Source: Paractinoplanes pyxinae (GTDB lineage: Bacteria > Actinomycetota > Actinomycetes > Mycobacteriales > Micromonosporaceae). From it: 64,000 bases of DNA. Shown one piece after another: positions 21,959-33,261 of the stretch. Position 1 is the stretch's first letter. The number at the start of each line of letters is the position of its first letter. Where the stretch lies: the NCBI RefSeq assembly GCF_026626335.1, contig NZ_JAPNTZ010000001.1:558001-622000 (forward strand). The letters run 5' to 3'. Below the pieces are notes generated by a model. That model was given only the letters and a program-made list of their open reading frames with translations, did no database searches and was not told the DNA's origin. Position numbers and translations under genes: made by a program.

Positions 21959-22404
21959 CCCTTCCGGGCGGTGATGGCGGGCTCGGTGGCGTCGAGCGCC
22001 GCGAGCAGGTCCTGCACGGGGATGCGACCGCCGGCCACCACCTGGGCGCCGTTGCGGCGCAGCGTCACGGCCAGGGGAGCGGCCCACAGGTTCTCGTAGA
22101 CCAGCACGACAGCCGCCGACCCGGGCGCGAGCACCTGGCCGATGTCGCGCAAGTCGTCCCCGCCGAGCATGCCGGTGCCGGCGCCGTGGAAGGCGCCCAG
22201 CCCGCTCGCGTCCAGCTCGCCGCCGTCCAGGGTGAACACGCTGCCGTCCGGACCGGCCTTCACGAACAGGATGTCGAGCACCCGGATGATGTGCCGGTCG
22301 ACCAGGTCGAGCAGCTGCGGCAGCGCGGTGCCCTTGAGGCTGCCCTGCGGAAACTCGATGCACAGATAGTCGACCGGGCCCATGGTTTCCAGATCTACCG
22401 CCAT
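21955..22404 (-). CDS. DUF6325 family protein (paralogue 1)
   Basis: A 149-residue soluble protein of the DUF6325 family, with the family start MGPVDYLCIEFPQG, the RVLDILFVKAGPDGSV strand-turn, and the late segment AAVVLVYENLWAAPL. The function is unknown. Homologues in this window are at 22641-23036 and 50858-51397. It has GAGGAGAGG ahead of the ATG and lies third in the operon driven by box 2. Confidence 0.9.
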   Translation of the reverse strand: MAVDLETMGPVDYLCIEFPQGSLKGTALPQLLDLVDRHIIRVLDILFVKAGPDGSVFTLDGGELDASGLGAFHGAGTGMLGGDDLRDIGQVLAPGSAAVVLVYENLWAAPLAVTLRRNGAQVVAGGRIPVQDLLAALDATEPAITARKG

Positions 22405-22414
22405 TGACCTCTCC

Positions 22415-22633
22415 TCAGTTGGGAATCAGAGCGGGGCCGGTGGCCGGGGTCCGGCCGGCCGGACGAGAACTGTCGCGCTGCGACACCAGCCGCACCACCA
22501 GCTGGTCGACCCCGATGCCGATCAGCGCGCCGACCGACGCCGCGAGCAGCGGGAAGACGATCAGAAGGCCGTAGTCGGGGCGCGGCGGGCGGCCGCGCAG
22601 GGCGTCGTACGCGTTGCTCAACCTGGTGTTCAT
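22415..22633 (-). CDS. Small single-pass membrane protein
   Basis: A 72-residue protein with one hydrophobic segment (about residues 22-45, LLIVFPLLAASVGALIGIG), a short polar N-terminus and a proline/serine-rich tail. The ATG at 22633 is preceded by AGGAG 8 bp before it. I do not recognise a family. Its position between two DUF6325 genes suggests a membrane partner for them, which is inference only. Confidence 0.8.
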   Translation of the reverse strand: MNTRLSNAYDALRGRPPRPDYGLLIVFPLLAASVGALIGIGVDQLVVRLVSQRDSSRPAGRTPATGPALIPN

Positions 22634-22640
22634 CGCTCTC

Positions 22641-23036
22641 CTAAACGGGGGTCACCGCGACCGGCGCGCCGGGGATGTGGGTCAGCGCGACCACGCTGCC
22701 CCTCGCCCCGGCCACGTGTCGCTCCAGTTCGCGCAGCCAGCGATGCTCCAGCAGCACCGCCAGGGCGTCGGTTCCGTCGTCGACCAGCAGGCCGACCTCG
22801 CCGACGTCGACGGCCGTGATCAGCCCGCTGGTCAGGCCGGCCAGGCCGCGCAGGCCGGGCCGCTCGCTCAGCTCGACCGCCTGGGCTCGCCCGTCGGCGC
22901 CGGCCCGGACCACCAGCACGTCGACCACGCGCATCTCCCCGCCGGCGGTGAGCTTGCGGAGCGTCGCGTACGCGCCGTCGTCGAGCCGGTCGCGGGGGAA
23001 GGACAGCACAACGAGTTCCAGCGGGCCCATTGCCAT
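22641..23036 (-). CDS. DUF6325 family protein (paralogue 2), leaderless start
   Basis: A 131-residue DUF6325 protein (MAMGPLELVVLSFPRDRL, then VVDVLVVRAGADGRAQAVEL, LLEHRWLRELE). It heads a four-gene minus operon ending at 21695. The ATG at 23036 is exactly 35 nt from the edge of box 2 with CAGGCT at 23048-23043 in the -10 position and no ribosome-binding site, so the mRNA is predicted to begin at the ATG. Confidence 0.88.
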   Translation of the reverse strand: MAMGPLELVVLSFPRDRLDDGAYATLRKLTAGGEMRVVDVLVVRAGADGRAQAVELSERPGLRGLAGLTSGLITAVDVGEVGLLVDDGTDALAVLLEHRWLRELERHVAGARGSVVALTHIPGAPVAVTPV

Positions 23037-23070
23037 GCCCCCAGCCTGCGCCGCGGCTCGCCGCCCGGCT

Positions 23071-23087
23071 TCATCCGCGGCGGATGA
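23071..23087. promoter_or_regulatory. Island box 2 (TCATCC-GCGGC-GGATGA), divergent
   Basis: The cleanest copy: eight-base arms around one central base form a perfect inverted repeat. It drives two leaderless genes, each with ATG exactly 35 nt from the box: 23036 on minus (hexamer CAGGCT) and 23122 on plus (GACCGT at 23110-23115). Confidence 0.9.
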
Positions 23088-23121
23088 GGCGGCCCGCCAC
23101 CCCGTTCGCGACCGTCGGCTC

Positions 23122-24606
23122 ATGACGACCGCGACTCCCGAGCCGGCGACGACGGCCGCCGCGCCCGCGACGACTGCCCCCGAGCCGGCGACGACGGCCC
23201 ACGCGCCGGCGACGACGGCCCCCGCGCCCGCGACCGAACCCGAGGAGACCGGCGAACTGGCCCGGCTGCGGGCCGAGGTGGCCGGCCTGAAGGCCGAGCT
23301 GGCGGCGGGCCGCAGGCGACGGGCCGGTGCCGCGACCTTCCGGCGGGCGGCCGCCGCGATCCTCGTCGCGCTGGCCGCGTTCGCGCTGGTCACGAGCGTC
23401 GTCGGCTTCTGGGCGGCCCGCACCACGCTGAACACCGAGCGCTGGGTGGCCACGGTGGCGCCGCTGCCGTCGGATCCGAAGGTGGCTGCGGCCGTGTCGG
23501 CGTACGCCACCGATCAGCTCTTCCAGATCGTCGACGTGGAGCAGCGGCTGCGCACGGTGCTGCCGCAGCAGGCCGCGTTCGCCGCCGGGCCGATCGCCGG
23601 CCAGCTTCGCGAGCAGGTGGATCGTACGGTGGGAAGGGTCTTGACCAGCGACCGCTTCCAGGTCGTGTGGGCCGAGCTGAACCGCCGCGTCCACCAGCGC
23701 ATGATGGCCGTGCTCGAGGGCGAGAGCGACGTCGTGACGGCCGGGGACGACCACATCGACATCGATCTGCTGCCGCTGATCAACCAGGCCCTGCGCGAGC
23801 TGAGCGCCCAGCTGCCGACCCTGTTCGGCAAGACGATCACGCTGCCCGACCTGAGCAGCGGCGCCATCCCCGAGAACCTGCGGGCCCGGGTCGAGGAGCA
23901 GGTGGGCGTGACCCTGCCCGCGAACTTCGCCCAGTTCACCGTCTACGACGCGGGCCGGCTGCAGGCGGCTCAGGAAGCGGTGGTGACGGCCAAGCGTGGA
24001 CTGGTGCTGTTCGGCTCGCTGGCGGTGCTGCTGCTGATCGCGGCGTACGTGGTCTCGCCCCGACGCCGGCGTACGACCGTGCAGTTCGGTTTGTGGCTGG
24101 TCGTGGCGGCCGTGGTGGTGACCGCGGTGCTGCGCGCGGTGCGCCGGCAGGTGGTCGAAGGAGTACCCGCCGGCACCTATCGCGATGGTGTGGACGCGGC
24201 CGTGACCACCGTCTTCGCCTCGCTGCGGGAACGCGGCACCCAGATCATCTGGATCGGCGCGATCCTGGCCGTGCTCGCCTATCTGGCCGGCCCGGGACGG
24301 CTGCCGGTGTGGCTGCGCCGCCAGATCCGGCGCGGCGCGGCGCGGGTGTGGCAGCTCGTGGGGCGGGCGCCGGTCTTCATCGCGGCGCATCTCGACGCCG
24401 TTCGCATCGCCGGGCTGATCGTGGCCGGGGTGCTGGCCCTGATCCTCACGTCGTGGACGGCGCTGCTGGTCATCGTGGTGGTGCTGGCCGCGTACGAGGT
24501 GGCCGTGACCCTGATCGCGCGGCAGGCGGCGGGCATCGCGCCGGCCTCGGCCGGCGGGGAGCAGCGGCCCGAGCGGGTGGACGAGCCGGATCAGATGCCG
24601 GTCTGA
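23122..24606 (+). CDS. Large membrane protein with Pro/Ala/Thr N-terminal repeats, leaderless
   Basis: A 494-residue protein. An N-terminal repeat tail (APATTAP type) is followed by a short coiled coil (ETGELARLRAEVAGLKAEL), a first membrane helix near residues 75-97, a long extracytoplasmic domain (about 100-290), and three or four further helices. The pattern resembles actinobacterial integral membrane proteins of unknown function; no catalytic motif is visible. The start is 35 nt from box 2 with no ribosome-binding site. The 3' end overlaps the convergent DUF2252 gene by 16 bp. Confidence 0.85.
   Translation: MTTATPEPATTAAAPATTAPEPATTAHAPATTAPAPATEPEETGELARLRAEVAGLKAELAAGRRRRAGAATFRRAAAAILVALAAFALVTSVVGFWAARTTLNTERWVATVAPLPSDPKVAAAVSAYATDQLFQIVDVEQRLRTVLPQQAAFAAGPIAGQLREQVDRTVGRVLTSDRFQVVWAELNRRVHQRMMAVLEGESDVVTAGDDHIDIDLLPLINQALRELSAQLPTLFGKTITLPDLSSGAIPENLRARVEEQVGVTLPANFAQFTVYDAGRLQAAQEAVVTAKRGLVLFGSLAVLLLIAAYVVSPRRRRTTVQFGLWLVVAAVVVTAVLRAVRRQVVEGVPAGTYRDGVDAAVTTVFASLRERGTQIIWIGAILAVLAYLAGPGRLPVWLRRQIRRGAARVWQLVGRAPVFIAAHLDAVRIAGLIVAGVLALILTSWTALLVIVVVLAAYEVAVTLIARQAAGIAPASAGGEQRPERVDEPDQMPV
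23140..23244 (+). repeat. Five 21-bp units coding EPATTAx
   Basis: Five tandem 21-bp units encode EPATTAA, APATTAP, EPATTAH, APATTAP and APATEPE at the extreme N-terminus of the membrane protein. The Pro/Ala/Thr-rich tail is likely disordered. Confidence 0.85.
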
Positions 24607-25973
24607 GCCGCGGCCCGGCCCTCGGCGACGGCCGCCGTGAACGCGTCGAAGTCCCGTTCGGTCTGATCCGCGTAGGCGGCGGCGAAGGCGGCCAAGGCTC
24701 GGTCGAAGCGGTCGTCGTCGCCCAGGTAGGCGGCGACGGCCACCCGGTCCCCGCCCCGCGCGTGGGCCCGGGCCAGCGTCCACGCGCACACCTGCCCGTA
24801 GCGCCGCAGCCCGTCCGGGTCCATGGCCTCGACCACGACCGAGCCCTTCCAGTCGCGCAGCTGCCGCACGTAGAAGTCGCGGCCCCGCCCGTCGAAGCCC
24901 GGGATGTGCTGCCAGCCGAGGAAGATGTCGCTGGCCGCCTGCATGAGCCGCTGGCCGTGCACCACCCGGCGCCCGTGGTGCTGCTCGGTCTCGGTGGCCG
25001 GCGAGTACCCGTCCAGCACCGAGGGCCCGGCCTCCTTGACCTGCAGCAGCAGGGGATCCTGGTCGTCGCGGCCGGTGAGCAGCACGATCCAGCACCGGGT
25101 GCCGACGCTGCCCACGCCGACCACCTTGCGGGCCAGGTCGACGAACGCGAAGTTGTCGAACAGCCGCCGCCGGTCCTCGGCCAGGGTGTCGCGGTAGCCG
25201 TCGAGCATCTCGAGGATCTGGGCCTCGAGCTGCTTGCGGGCCACCTCGGGCACCAGGTCGGCCACCGGCACGAGCAGCGGCGGGTCGGCCACGATGCGGC
25301 GGCGCCCGTCGACCACGGCGGTCAGCTTCTTGTACGCCTGCAGGCTGTTCCGCCCGCGCGCCTTGGTGCCGGCCGACGCGAGCCGCTTGCGCTGCTGCTT
25401 GCCGAGCTGGGCGGCGAACTCGTCGACGTCGGCGCGGGCGTACCAGACCTCCAGCTCGCGCATCGCCGCGAACCCGGCCATCGCCTCGCGGTAGGCCCGG
25501 GCGGCCGCCACCACCACGGCCGTGCGCTCCTTGCGCTTGAACCCGTTGGCCCGCCCGGCCAGTTCCAGGCTGGCCAGCAGCCGCTTGAGGTCCCACTCCC
25601 ACGGCCCGGGCCCGGTCTCGTCGAAGTCGTTGAGGTCGAAGACGAGACGGCGCTCGGGCGAGGCGAACATCCCGAAGTTGCTCAGGTGGGCGTCGCCGCA
25701 GATCTGCGCGTGCAGCCCCGAGCCGGGCGTCCCGGCCAGGTCGGCCGCCATCAGCACGGCGCTGGCCCGGTAGAACGCGAACGGCGAGACCAGCATCCGG
25801 CCGTGCCGGATCGGCAGCAGCTCGGGCAGCCGGTCCTCCTCCTGGGCCAGCAGCAGGGCGACCGGGTCGGGCCGGTCGGCCGGCGACGCGAAACCGGCGT
25901 GCGCCGAGGGCGGGACGCGCTTGCGGGCCGCGCGTCCCGCCGCGGCGCGCTGTTCCGGGGCGGCAGGGCTCAT
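24591..25973 (-). CDS. DUF2252 family protein
   Basis: A 460-residue soluble protein of the DUF2252 family, which has a kinase-like fold by distant similarity but no established substrate. Visible hallmarks are CGDAHLSNFGMF (resembling a kinase catalytic loop), VFDLNDFDETGPGPWEWDLK and the later LFDNFAFVDLARKVVGVGSVG. It starts on the ATG overlapping the stop of the DUF1269 gene upstream (ATGA), so the two form a pair under box 3. Length is normal for the family. Confidence 0.92.
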   Translation of the reverse strand: MSPAAPEQRAAAGRAARKRVPPSAHAGFASPADRPDPVALLLAQEEDRLPELLPIRHGRMLVSPFAFYRASAVLMAADLAGTPGSGLHAQICGDAHLSNFGMFASPERRLVFDLNDFDETGPGPWEWDLKRLLASLELAGRANGFKRKERTAVVVAAARAYREAMAGFAAMRELEVWYARADVDEFAAQLGKQQRKRLASAGTKARGRNSLQAYKKLTAVVDGRRRIVADPPLLVPVADLVPEVARKQLEAQILEMLDGYRDTLAEDRRRLFDNFAFVDLARKVVGVGSVGTRCWIVLLTGRDDQDPLLLQVKEAGPSVLDGYSPATETEQHHGRRVVHGQRLMQAASDIFLGWQHIPGFDGRGRDFYVRQLRDWKGSVVVEAMDPDGLRRYGQVCAWTLARAHARGGDRVAVAAYLGDDDRFDRALAAFAAAYADQTERDFDAFTAAVAEGRAAAQTGI

Positions 25974-26464
25974 TTCAGGTGGTCGCTGAACGTGTCGAGC
26001 AGGATCTCCTGCTCCTCGGTGGTCAGGTTGGTCGCCAGCAGCTTGGTGTGCAGGCCGTGGAACCGCTCGGCCAGCCGGTCGAGGTTGCCCTGATCGGTGA
26101 CCAGGAACAGCGCCGAGGTGCCCTCGGTGACTTCCGTGCGGATCGTCTCCAGCTGCTCGCGGGTGATCCCGGTGCCCTCGGTCGCCTTGGCCAGTGCGCC
26201 CACCGTGGCGCCGACCGCGCCGCCCACGATGGGCACGAGGAACAGGCCACCGACCACGACGCCCCAGAACAGCCCCCATCCGGCGCCGTGCCGGCCGCGT
26301 TCGTGCTCGTGGTGGGTCTCCGGCTTGTCCGCGCCCTTGGGCCAGGTCACGACCGCGTAGTCGACGATCTTCACCAGGTGGTCGGCGGCGGCGTACTTGA
26401 CGATGTCGGCGGCCTGCTCGGCCTGCCGCGGTTCGTCGAACTTCCATACCGTGAACGTGGTCAT
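25970..26464 (-). CDS. DUF1269 family protein, leaderless
   Basis: A 164-residue protein with the DUF1269 layout: an N-terminal alpha/beta part (TFTVWKFDEPRQAEQAADIV), a glycine-rich hydrophobic hairpin (GWGLFWGVVVGGLFLVPIVG) and the C-terminal segment TSALFLVTDQGNLDRLAERF. Function unknown; members are common in stress regulons. An upstream in-frame ATG exists at 26503, but ATG 26464 is chosen because it lies 36 nt from box 3 with CACCAT in the -10 position and matches the family start. Paralogue at 28460. Confidence 0.9.
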   Translation of the reverse strand: MTTFTVWKFDEPRQAEQAADIVKYAAADHLVKIVDYAVVTWPKGADKPETHHEHERGRHGAGWGLFWGVVVGGLFLVPIVGGAVGATVGALAKATEGTGITREQLETIRTEVTEGTSALFLVTDQGNLDRLAERFHGLHTKLLATNLTTEEQEILLDTFSDHLK

Positions 26465-26468
26465 ACCG

Positions 26469-27611
26469 TCATGGTGCGGGCCGAGTCCGCGCGGCGGCAT
26501 CATCCCGTACGGGGGAGTCCGACAGCAGGGCGTTCAGCCAGCGGGTGGAGGGATCTATATCGACCAGCAACCCCTTGGTCAGCAGCGTCAGCGGAATGGC
26601 CAGCAGCGCGCCCAGCGCCCCCAGCACCCACGTCCAGAAGACCAGCGACAGGAACGACACGGTGGCCGACAGCCCCACCGCGTCCCCGACGATCTTGGGC
26701 TGGATCACCGACTGGATCACGAAGTTGACCGCGCAGTAGAGCAGGATCACGGTCAGCATCAGCTCCGGCCCGCCCTGCAGCAGGGCCAGCAGCGCCGGCG
26801 GGATCAGCCCGATGACGAAGCCGACGTTGGGGATGTAGTTGGTGATGAACGACAGCAGCCCCCACAGCAGCGGCAGCGGCACGTCGAGCCACCACAGCAG
26901 CACGGTGTCGACGACCGCGACGACGAGCCCGAAGACGGTGGAGACCAGCAGGTAGCGCCGGGTGCCCTGGGCGAAGCTGCGCAGCGCGCCGACGACCTGC
27001 GGCCGCTCGCCGGTGACCGACTGCAGCCGGGCCGGGAAGTTGACCGTGTCGAGGCACATGAACAGCAGCACGGCGAGCAGGAAGACGGTGTTGGAGAGCA
27101 GACCGGTCAGGCCGCCGACCAGACCCTCGGCCAGGCGTGCGACCGTGCCCGGGTCGGCCCCGGCCACCAGGTCGCGCAGCTGGCCGGCGCTGATCCCGAG
27201 GCCGCTCAGCCCGGACACGAGGTCGTCCCGCAGGCCCGCGAACTGGTCCTGGTACTGCGGCAGCAGGTCGACGAGCCGGGCCACCGAGACGAACAGGGCC
27301 CCGCCGAGCGCGAACAGGATCACGTAGACGGTGACCACAGTGGTCAGCATGGCCAGCCAGACCGGGGTGCCGTGCCGGCGCAGCCACTGCGTCAGCGGGC
27401 TCACCGTGACGGTGAGCATGAGCGCGAGCATGACGGGCGCGAGCAGATCGGCGGTGGCCTGCATGCCGGCCACCGTCACGACCAGGCCGGCCGCGCCCAG
27501 CAGAATGATGACACCGCGGGGCAGACCGGCCGGTTCGCCGGGCCCGGCGCCGTTGCCGCGACCGGCGAACCGGAGTGTTGGCCGTGGCGGCCGGGCCACC
27601 AGGCGGGTCAT
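26469..27611 (-). CDS. AI-2E family permease
   Basis: A 380-residue integral membrane protein of the AI-2 exporter (PerM/YdiK) superfamily, with about seven or eight membrane helices and the typical long extracytoplasmic helical region (about 120-200). The family includes autoinducer-2 exporters and Na+/H+ antiporters, so the substrate is open. The signature near the C-terminus includes FVIGLIPPALLALLQGGPEL and GDAVGLSATVSFLSLVFW. It follows the DUF7144-like gene by 2 bp. Its last 16 codons contain box 3. Confidence 0.9.
   Translation of the reverse strand: MTRLVARPPRPTLRFAGRGNGAGPGEPAGLPRGVIILLGAAGLVVTVAGMQATADLLAPVMLALMLTVTVSPLTQWLRRHGTPVWLAMLTTVVTVYVILFALGGALFVSVARLVDLLPQYQDQFAGLRDDLVSGLSGLGISAGQLRDLVAGADPGTVARLAEGLVGGLTGLLSNTVFLLAVLLFMCLDTVNFPARLQSVTGERPQVVGALRSFAQGTRRYLLVSTVFGLVVAVVDTVLLWWLDVPLPLLWGLLSFITNYIPNVGFVIGLIPPALLALLQGGPELMLTVILLYCAVNFVIQSVIQPKIVGDAVGLSATVSFLSLVFWTWVLGALGALLAIPLTLLTKGLLVDIDPSTRWLNALLSDSPVRDDAAARTRPAP
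26500..26516. promoter_or_regulatory. Island box 3 (TCATCC-CGTAC-GGGGGA), inside a coding region
   Basis: A perfect distal half-site with a degenerate proximal half. It lies within the 3' end of the AI-2E gene and serves the leaderless DUF1269 gene at 26464 (36 nt away; CACCAT at 26476-26471). Confidence 0.65.
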
Positions 27612-27613
27612 GC

Positions 27614-28057
27614 TCAGGCCCTGACCTCACGCCCGTGCACCGACAGGGCATAGATGATCAGCACGTCGACCGCGATGATGATGGAGCACCAGAACGGGTA
27701 GGCCGGCAGGAACGTCAGGTTCGCGAGCGCGCTGAGCACCGCGATGACGATGCCGACCACCCGGGCCCACATCTGCCCGTAGAGGATGCCCAGACCGGTG
27801 CAGACGCCGATCACCCCGATCAGGATGTGCGTCCAGCCCCAGGCGGTGAAGTCCATCGGTATCACCAGGCCCTGCCGGGTGGTCAGGAAGAAGTCGTCCT
27901 TGAACAGGGCGACCGTGCCCTCGATGATCTCGAACCCGCCCAGCATGAGCAGCATGACGCCGGCGAAGACGACCATGCCCACCCACCCGGACGGCTGCCC
28001 CCGGCGGGGCTGCGCGTACGGCTCGTCGTATGTCTGCCGTGGCTCGGTCTCGGTCAT
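27614..28057 (-). CDS. DUF7144-like four-helix membrane protein (paralogue 1)
   Basis: A 147-residue protein: a 25-residue polar N-terminus, then four membrane helices. The family pattern is visible as SGWVGMVVFAGVMLLMLGGF, then WGWTHILIGVIGVCTGLGIL, and the end AVDVLIIYALSVHG. Two clear paralogues are at 35870-36331 and 50300-50713. Function unknown. The ATG at 28057 has AGGAGA upstream and lies 69 nt from box 4, giving a leader of about 34 nt. It forms an operon with the AI-2E permease. Confidence 0.9.
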   Translation of the reverse strand: MTETEPRQTYDEPYAQPRRGQPSGWVGMVVFAGVMLLMLGGFEIIEGTVALFKDDFFLTTRQGLVIPMDFTAWGWTHILIGVIGVCTGLGILYGQMWARVVGIVIAVLSALANLTFLPAYPFWCSIIIAVDVLIIYALSVHGREVRA

Positions 28058-28070
28058 GCTGTTCTCCTAG

Positions 28071-28343
28071 TCATCGGCCTGATGTCGCGTCGGCCCGATC
28101 CTGTGACCGGGCCGGGCCGCTCACGCCATCCGCAGCGGATGAATCGGCCCGGACGCAGCTCAGGCAGACCACTTCGAGGCCGGACCGGTCGAGCCGGTCC
28201 AGCAACCGTTCGAGATCGGCGTCCGAGAGCCGGCCGCGGATCGTGCTCTGCGACGGCAGCGTGCGATAGCGCAGCTGGCCGACCGCGGTGCGCAGCAGCG
28301 GGCCCAGAAAGCCCCGGATCCGGATCTCGTATCGCTCGTCCAT
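28071..28343 (-). CDS. Short hypothetical protein, leaderless
   Basis: A 90-residue, charged soluble protein starting MDERYEIRIRGFLGPLLRTA and containing SDADLERLLDRLDRSGLEVV, which looks like a small alpha/beta fold. I do not recognise a family. ATG 28343 is exactly 35 nt from box 5, with GACCGT at 28355-28350 and no ribosome-binding site. The gene's 3' part contains box 4. Confidence 0.75.
   Translation of the reverse strand: MDERYEIRIRGFLGPLLRTAVGQLRYRTLPSQSTIRGRLSDADLERLLDRLDRSGLEVVCLSCVRADSSAADGVSGPARSQDRADATSGR
28126..28142. promoter_or_regulatory. Island box 4 (CCATCC-GCAGC-GGATGA), inside a coding region
   Basis: Located in the 3' part of the 28071-28343 gene and facing the membrane-protein/AI-2E operon. 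CAGGAT at 28103-28098 lies 23 nt away; predicted start of transcription about 28091, 34 nt ahead of the ATG at 28057. Confidence 0.8.
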
Positions 28344-28377
28344 GCCCCGACGGTCCTCCCCATGCGGCGCGGGAAGT

Positions 28378-28394
28378 TCATCCCTGAGGAGTGA
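28378..28394. promoter_or_regulatory. Island box 5 (TCATCC-CTGAG-GAGTGA), divergent
   Basis: Serves the leaderless minus gene at 28343 (35 nt; GACCGT) and the plus DUF1269 gene at 28460 (66 nt, with ribosome-binding site). On the plus side the hexamer position reads CTGACT, keeping the final T but lacking the A, and the proximal half-site is also the weaker one. Confidence 0.75.
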
Positions 28395-28459
28395 AGAGCC
28401 GCCGGGTTCCGCGTGGCTGACTGAGCGGACGACGAGACGACAGAAGGAGCAGGTGCACC

Positions 28460-28951
28460 ATGGCAACTCTGATCGCCATCGGGTACCCCGACGAGAGCAC
28501 GGCGACGGCGGCCTCCCAGGAGGCGAGCCGGCTGGCCAAGGACCTCATCATCCAGCCGGACGCGATCGCCGTGATCACCCGGGACCACGAGGGCAAGTTC
28601 CACGTGACCACCAACCATCACGCCGTCGGCGGCGGCGCGACCTGGGGAATGTTCTGGGGGCTGCTGTTCGGCATGCTGTTCTTCGTCCCCGTCCTCGGCA
28701 TGGCCGTCGGCGCGGGCCTCGGGGCGCTGACCGGCAAGCTGGCCAAGGGCGCCATCAACAAGGACTTCCAGGAGCGGATCCGCGACGAGCTCAAGCCGGG
28801 CACGTCGGCGCTGTTCATGGTGGTCGAGGCGGTGACGCCGGACAAGGCGGTCGAGGCGATGAGCAAGTTCGGCGGCACGGTGCTCAAGTCCTCGCTGCCC
28901 AAGGAGACCGAGGAAGAGCTGCAGAAGGCGCTGCACGGAGCGGGCGCCTGA
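28460..28951 (+). CDS. DUF1269 family protein
   Basis: A 163-residue protein, a typical DUF1269 member: ATLIAIGYPDESTATAASQE at the N-terminus, ITRDHEGKFHVTTN, the glycine/phenylalanine hairpin WGMFWGLLFGMLFFVPVLG, and GTSALFMVVEAVTPDKAVEA near the C-terminus. The hydrophobic hairpin suggests membrane association. It is more typical of the family than the paralogue at 26464. AGAAGGAG precedes the ATG. Single-gene unit driven by box 5. Confidence 0.95.
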   Translation: MATLIAIGYPDESTATAASQEASRLAKDLIIQPDAIAVITRDHEGKFHVTTNHHAVGGGATWGMFWGLLFGMLFFVPVLGMAVGAGLGALTGKLAKGAINKDFQERIRDELKPGTSALFMVVEAVTPDKAVEAMSKFGGTVLKSSLPKETEEELQKALHGAGA

Positions 28952-28978
28952 CCGTCGCGGCCCGCGGACCGGCCGGTT

Positions 28979-28995
28979 TCATCCGCCTCGGGTGA
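28979..28995. promoter_or_regulatory. Island box 6 (TCATCC-GCCTC-GGGTGA)
   Basis: GACGCT at 29018-29023 begins 23 nt downstream and the ATG of the glycosidase gene (29030) is exactly 35 nt from the box, without a ribosome-binding site. Leaderless transcription is predicted. Confidence 0.88.
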
Positions 28996-29029
28996 CGAAC
29001 CGGCCGGGTCGCGGGCCGACGCTGGCCCC

Positions 29030-31686
<2,657 letters not shown>

Positions 31687-31690
<4 letters not shown>

Positions 31691-33147
31691 CCGGCTGGCC
31701 GGCCGCTCCGGCGGTGTACGAGATCGACACCTGGCCCTGGCTGACCGGTCTGGCCCGGCGCTACGGCCGGCCGGTCACGCTGGGCGACGTGCCGGGCGAG
31801 GTGTGGGACGAGCTGAGCGACTTCGACGCGGTGTGGCTGATGGGGGTCTGGGAACGCAGTCCGGCCGGTCTGGCCGTCGCGGTGGCCGACCCCGGGCTGC
31901 GCCGCGACTTCCACGCCGCGCTGCCCGGCCTGAGCGCGACCGACGTGGTCGGTTCGCCCTATTGCGTACGGCGTTACGAGGTCGACGAGCGGTTGGGCGG
32001 TGCGCCCGGTCTGGCCGTGGCCCGCTCCGAGCTGGCCCGGGGCGGCGTGCGGTTGATCCTCGATTACGTGCCCAACCACGTGGCCCCGGACCACCCGATC
32101 GTCGCCGGGCATCCCGAGTGGCTGGTCAACGGGGGCGAGGACGACCTCGCCCGGGAGCCCGGCGCCTGGTTCGCGGCGGGCGGACACGTCCTGGCCCGCG
32201 GCCGCGACCCGTACTTCCCGCCGTGGCCCGACGTCGTCCAGCTCAACGCGTTCGACCCCGGCCTGCGGCAGTGGACCGCGCGCACCCTGGCCGGGATCGC
32301 GGAGCAGTGCGACGGGGTGCGCTGCGACATGGCGATGCTGGTCACCAACGAGATCTTCGCCCGCACCTGGGGCCGCTGGGCCGGGCCGGCGCCGGCCGAG
32401 GAGTTCTGGCCCGCGATCATCGGCGAGGTCGGTTCGGGCCGGGACTTCGTGTTCGTCGCCGAGGCGTACTGGGACCTGGAGTGGGCCTTGCAGCAGCAGG
32501 GCTTCGGCTTCTGTTACGACAAGCGGCTGTACGACCGGCTCGTGCACGAGGACGCCGACGCCGTCCGCAAGCACCTGACGGCCGGCCGCGACTACCAGGA
32601 CAAGCTGATCCGCTTCACCGAGAATCACGACGAGCCGCGCGCCGCCACCGCCCTGCCCGGCGGGCGGGGCCGGGCGGCCGCCGTGGCGATCGCCACCCTG
32701 CCCGGGGCCACGCTGTGGCACGACGGCCAGTTCGAGGGCCGCCGCACCCGGCTGCCGGTGTTCCTCGGCCGCTACCCCGACGAGCCGGTCGACGAGGATC
32801 TGCTCGCCTTCCACCACCGGCTGGCCCGGCTGAAGGTCGACCGGGGCGACTGGCAGCTGCTCGAGTGCTCCGGGTGGCCGGACAACCCGAGCTATCAGGG
32901 TGTGCTCGCCTGGTCATGGCGGGACGGGGGTGACCGGCGCCTGGTCGCGGTGAACTTCAGCGACGGCCCGGCCCAGGCCCGGGTTCCCGTGCCGTGGTCG
33001 TCGCCCGGCGGTCGGTGGCGGCTGACCGACCTGCTCGACGGCCGGGTCTTCGAGCGGGACGGGGACGAGCTGTCCGGCCCGGGACTCTACGTCGATCTGC
33101 CGCCGTGGAACGCGCACGTTCTCGAAGCGCGGTCGCTTGTGCACTGA
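31687..33147 (+). CDS. GH13 alpha-amylase family glycosidase
   Basis: A 486-residue cytoplasmic enzyme of glycoside hydrolase family 13. The four conserved regions are readable: LILDYVPNHV (region I), GVRCDMAML (region II, with the nucleophile Asp), FVAEAYW (acid/base Glu) and RFTENHDEPR (region IV). The N-terminus is compact, starting at the barrel, and the C-terminal beta domain ends LPPWNAHVLEA. The coupled GH63-like gene suggests joint breakdown of a stored glucan or an alpha-glucoside to feed ATP production. Confidence 0.93.
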
Positions 33148-33178
33148 GTGCCGACGGGGGCGCCACCGAGGGTCACTA

Positions 33179-33195
33179 TTATCCGATCCGGACGA
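33179..33195. promoter_or_regulatory. Degenerate island box 7 (TTATCC-GATCC-GGACGA)
   Basis: One mismatch in each half-site but correct 5-bp spacing. GACTCT at 33219-33224 lies 24 nt downstream, and the GTG of the first LuxR-type regulator (33262) is 67 nt away behind AGGGGG. The geometry equals that of the stronger boxes, so regulation of the regulator by its own box is possible. Confidence 0.5.
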
Positions 33196-33210
33196 TGCGC
33201 CGGGCCGAAC

Positions 33211-33244
33211 CCGAATCGGACTCTGAAACGAGAGATCGATTCGG
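33211..33244. repeat. Inverted repeat over the regulator promoter
   Basis: CCGAATCG (33211-33218) and CGATTCGG (33237-33244), an 8-bp inverted repeat with an 18-nt spacer spanning about -20 to +14 of the predicted transcript start. The direct repeat GGGTCACTA occurs at 33170-33178 and 33243-33251. It could be an operator of another regulator; it is unlike the island box. Confidence 0.5.
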
Positions 33245-33261
33245 GTCACTAGGGGGTAGCG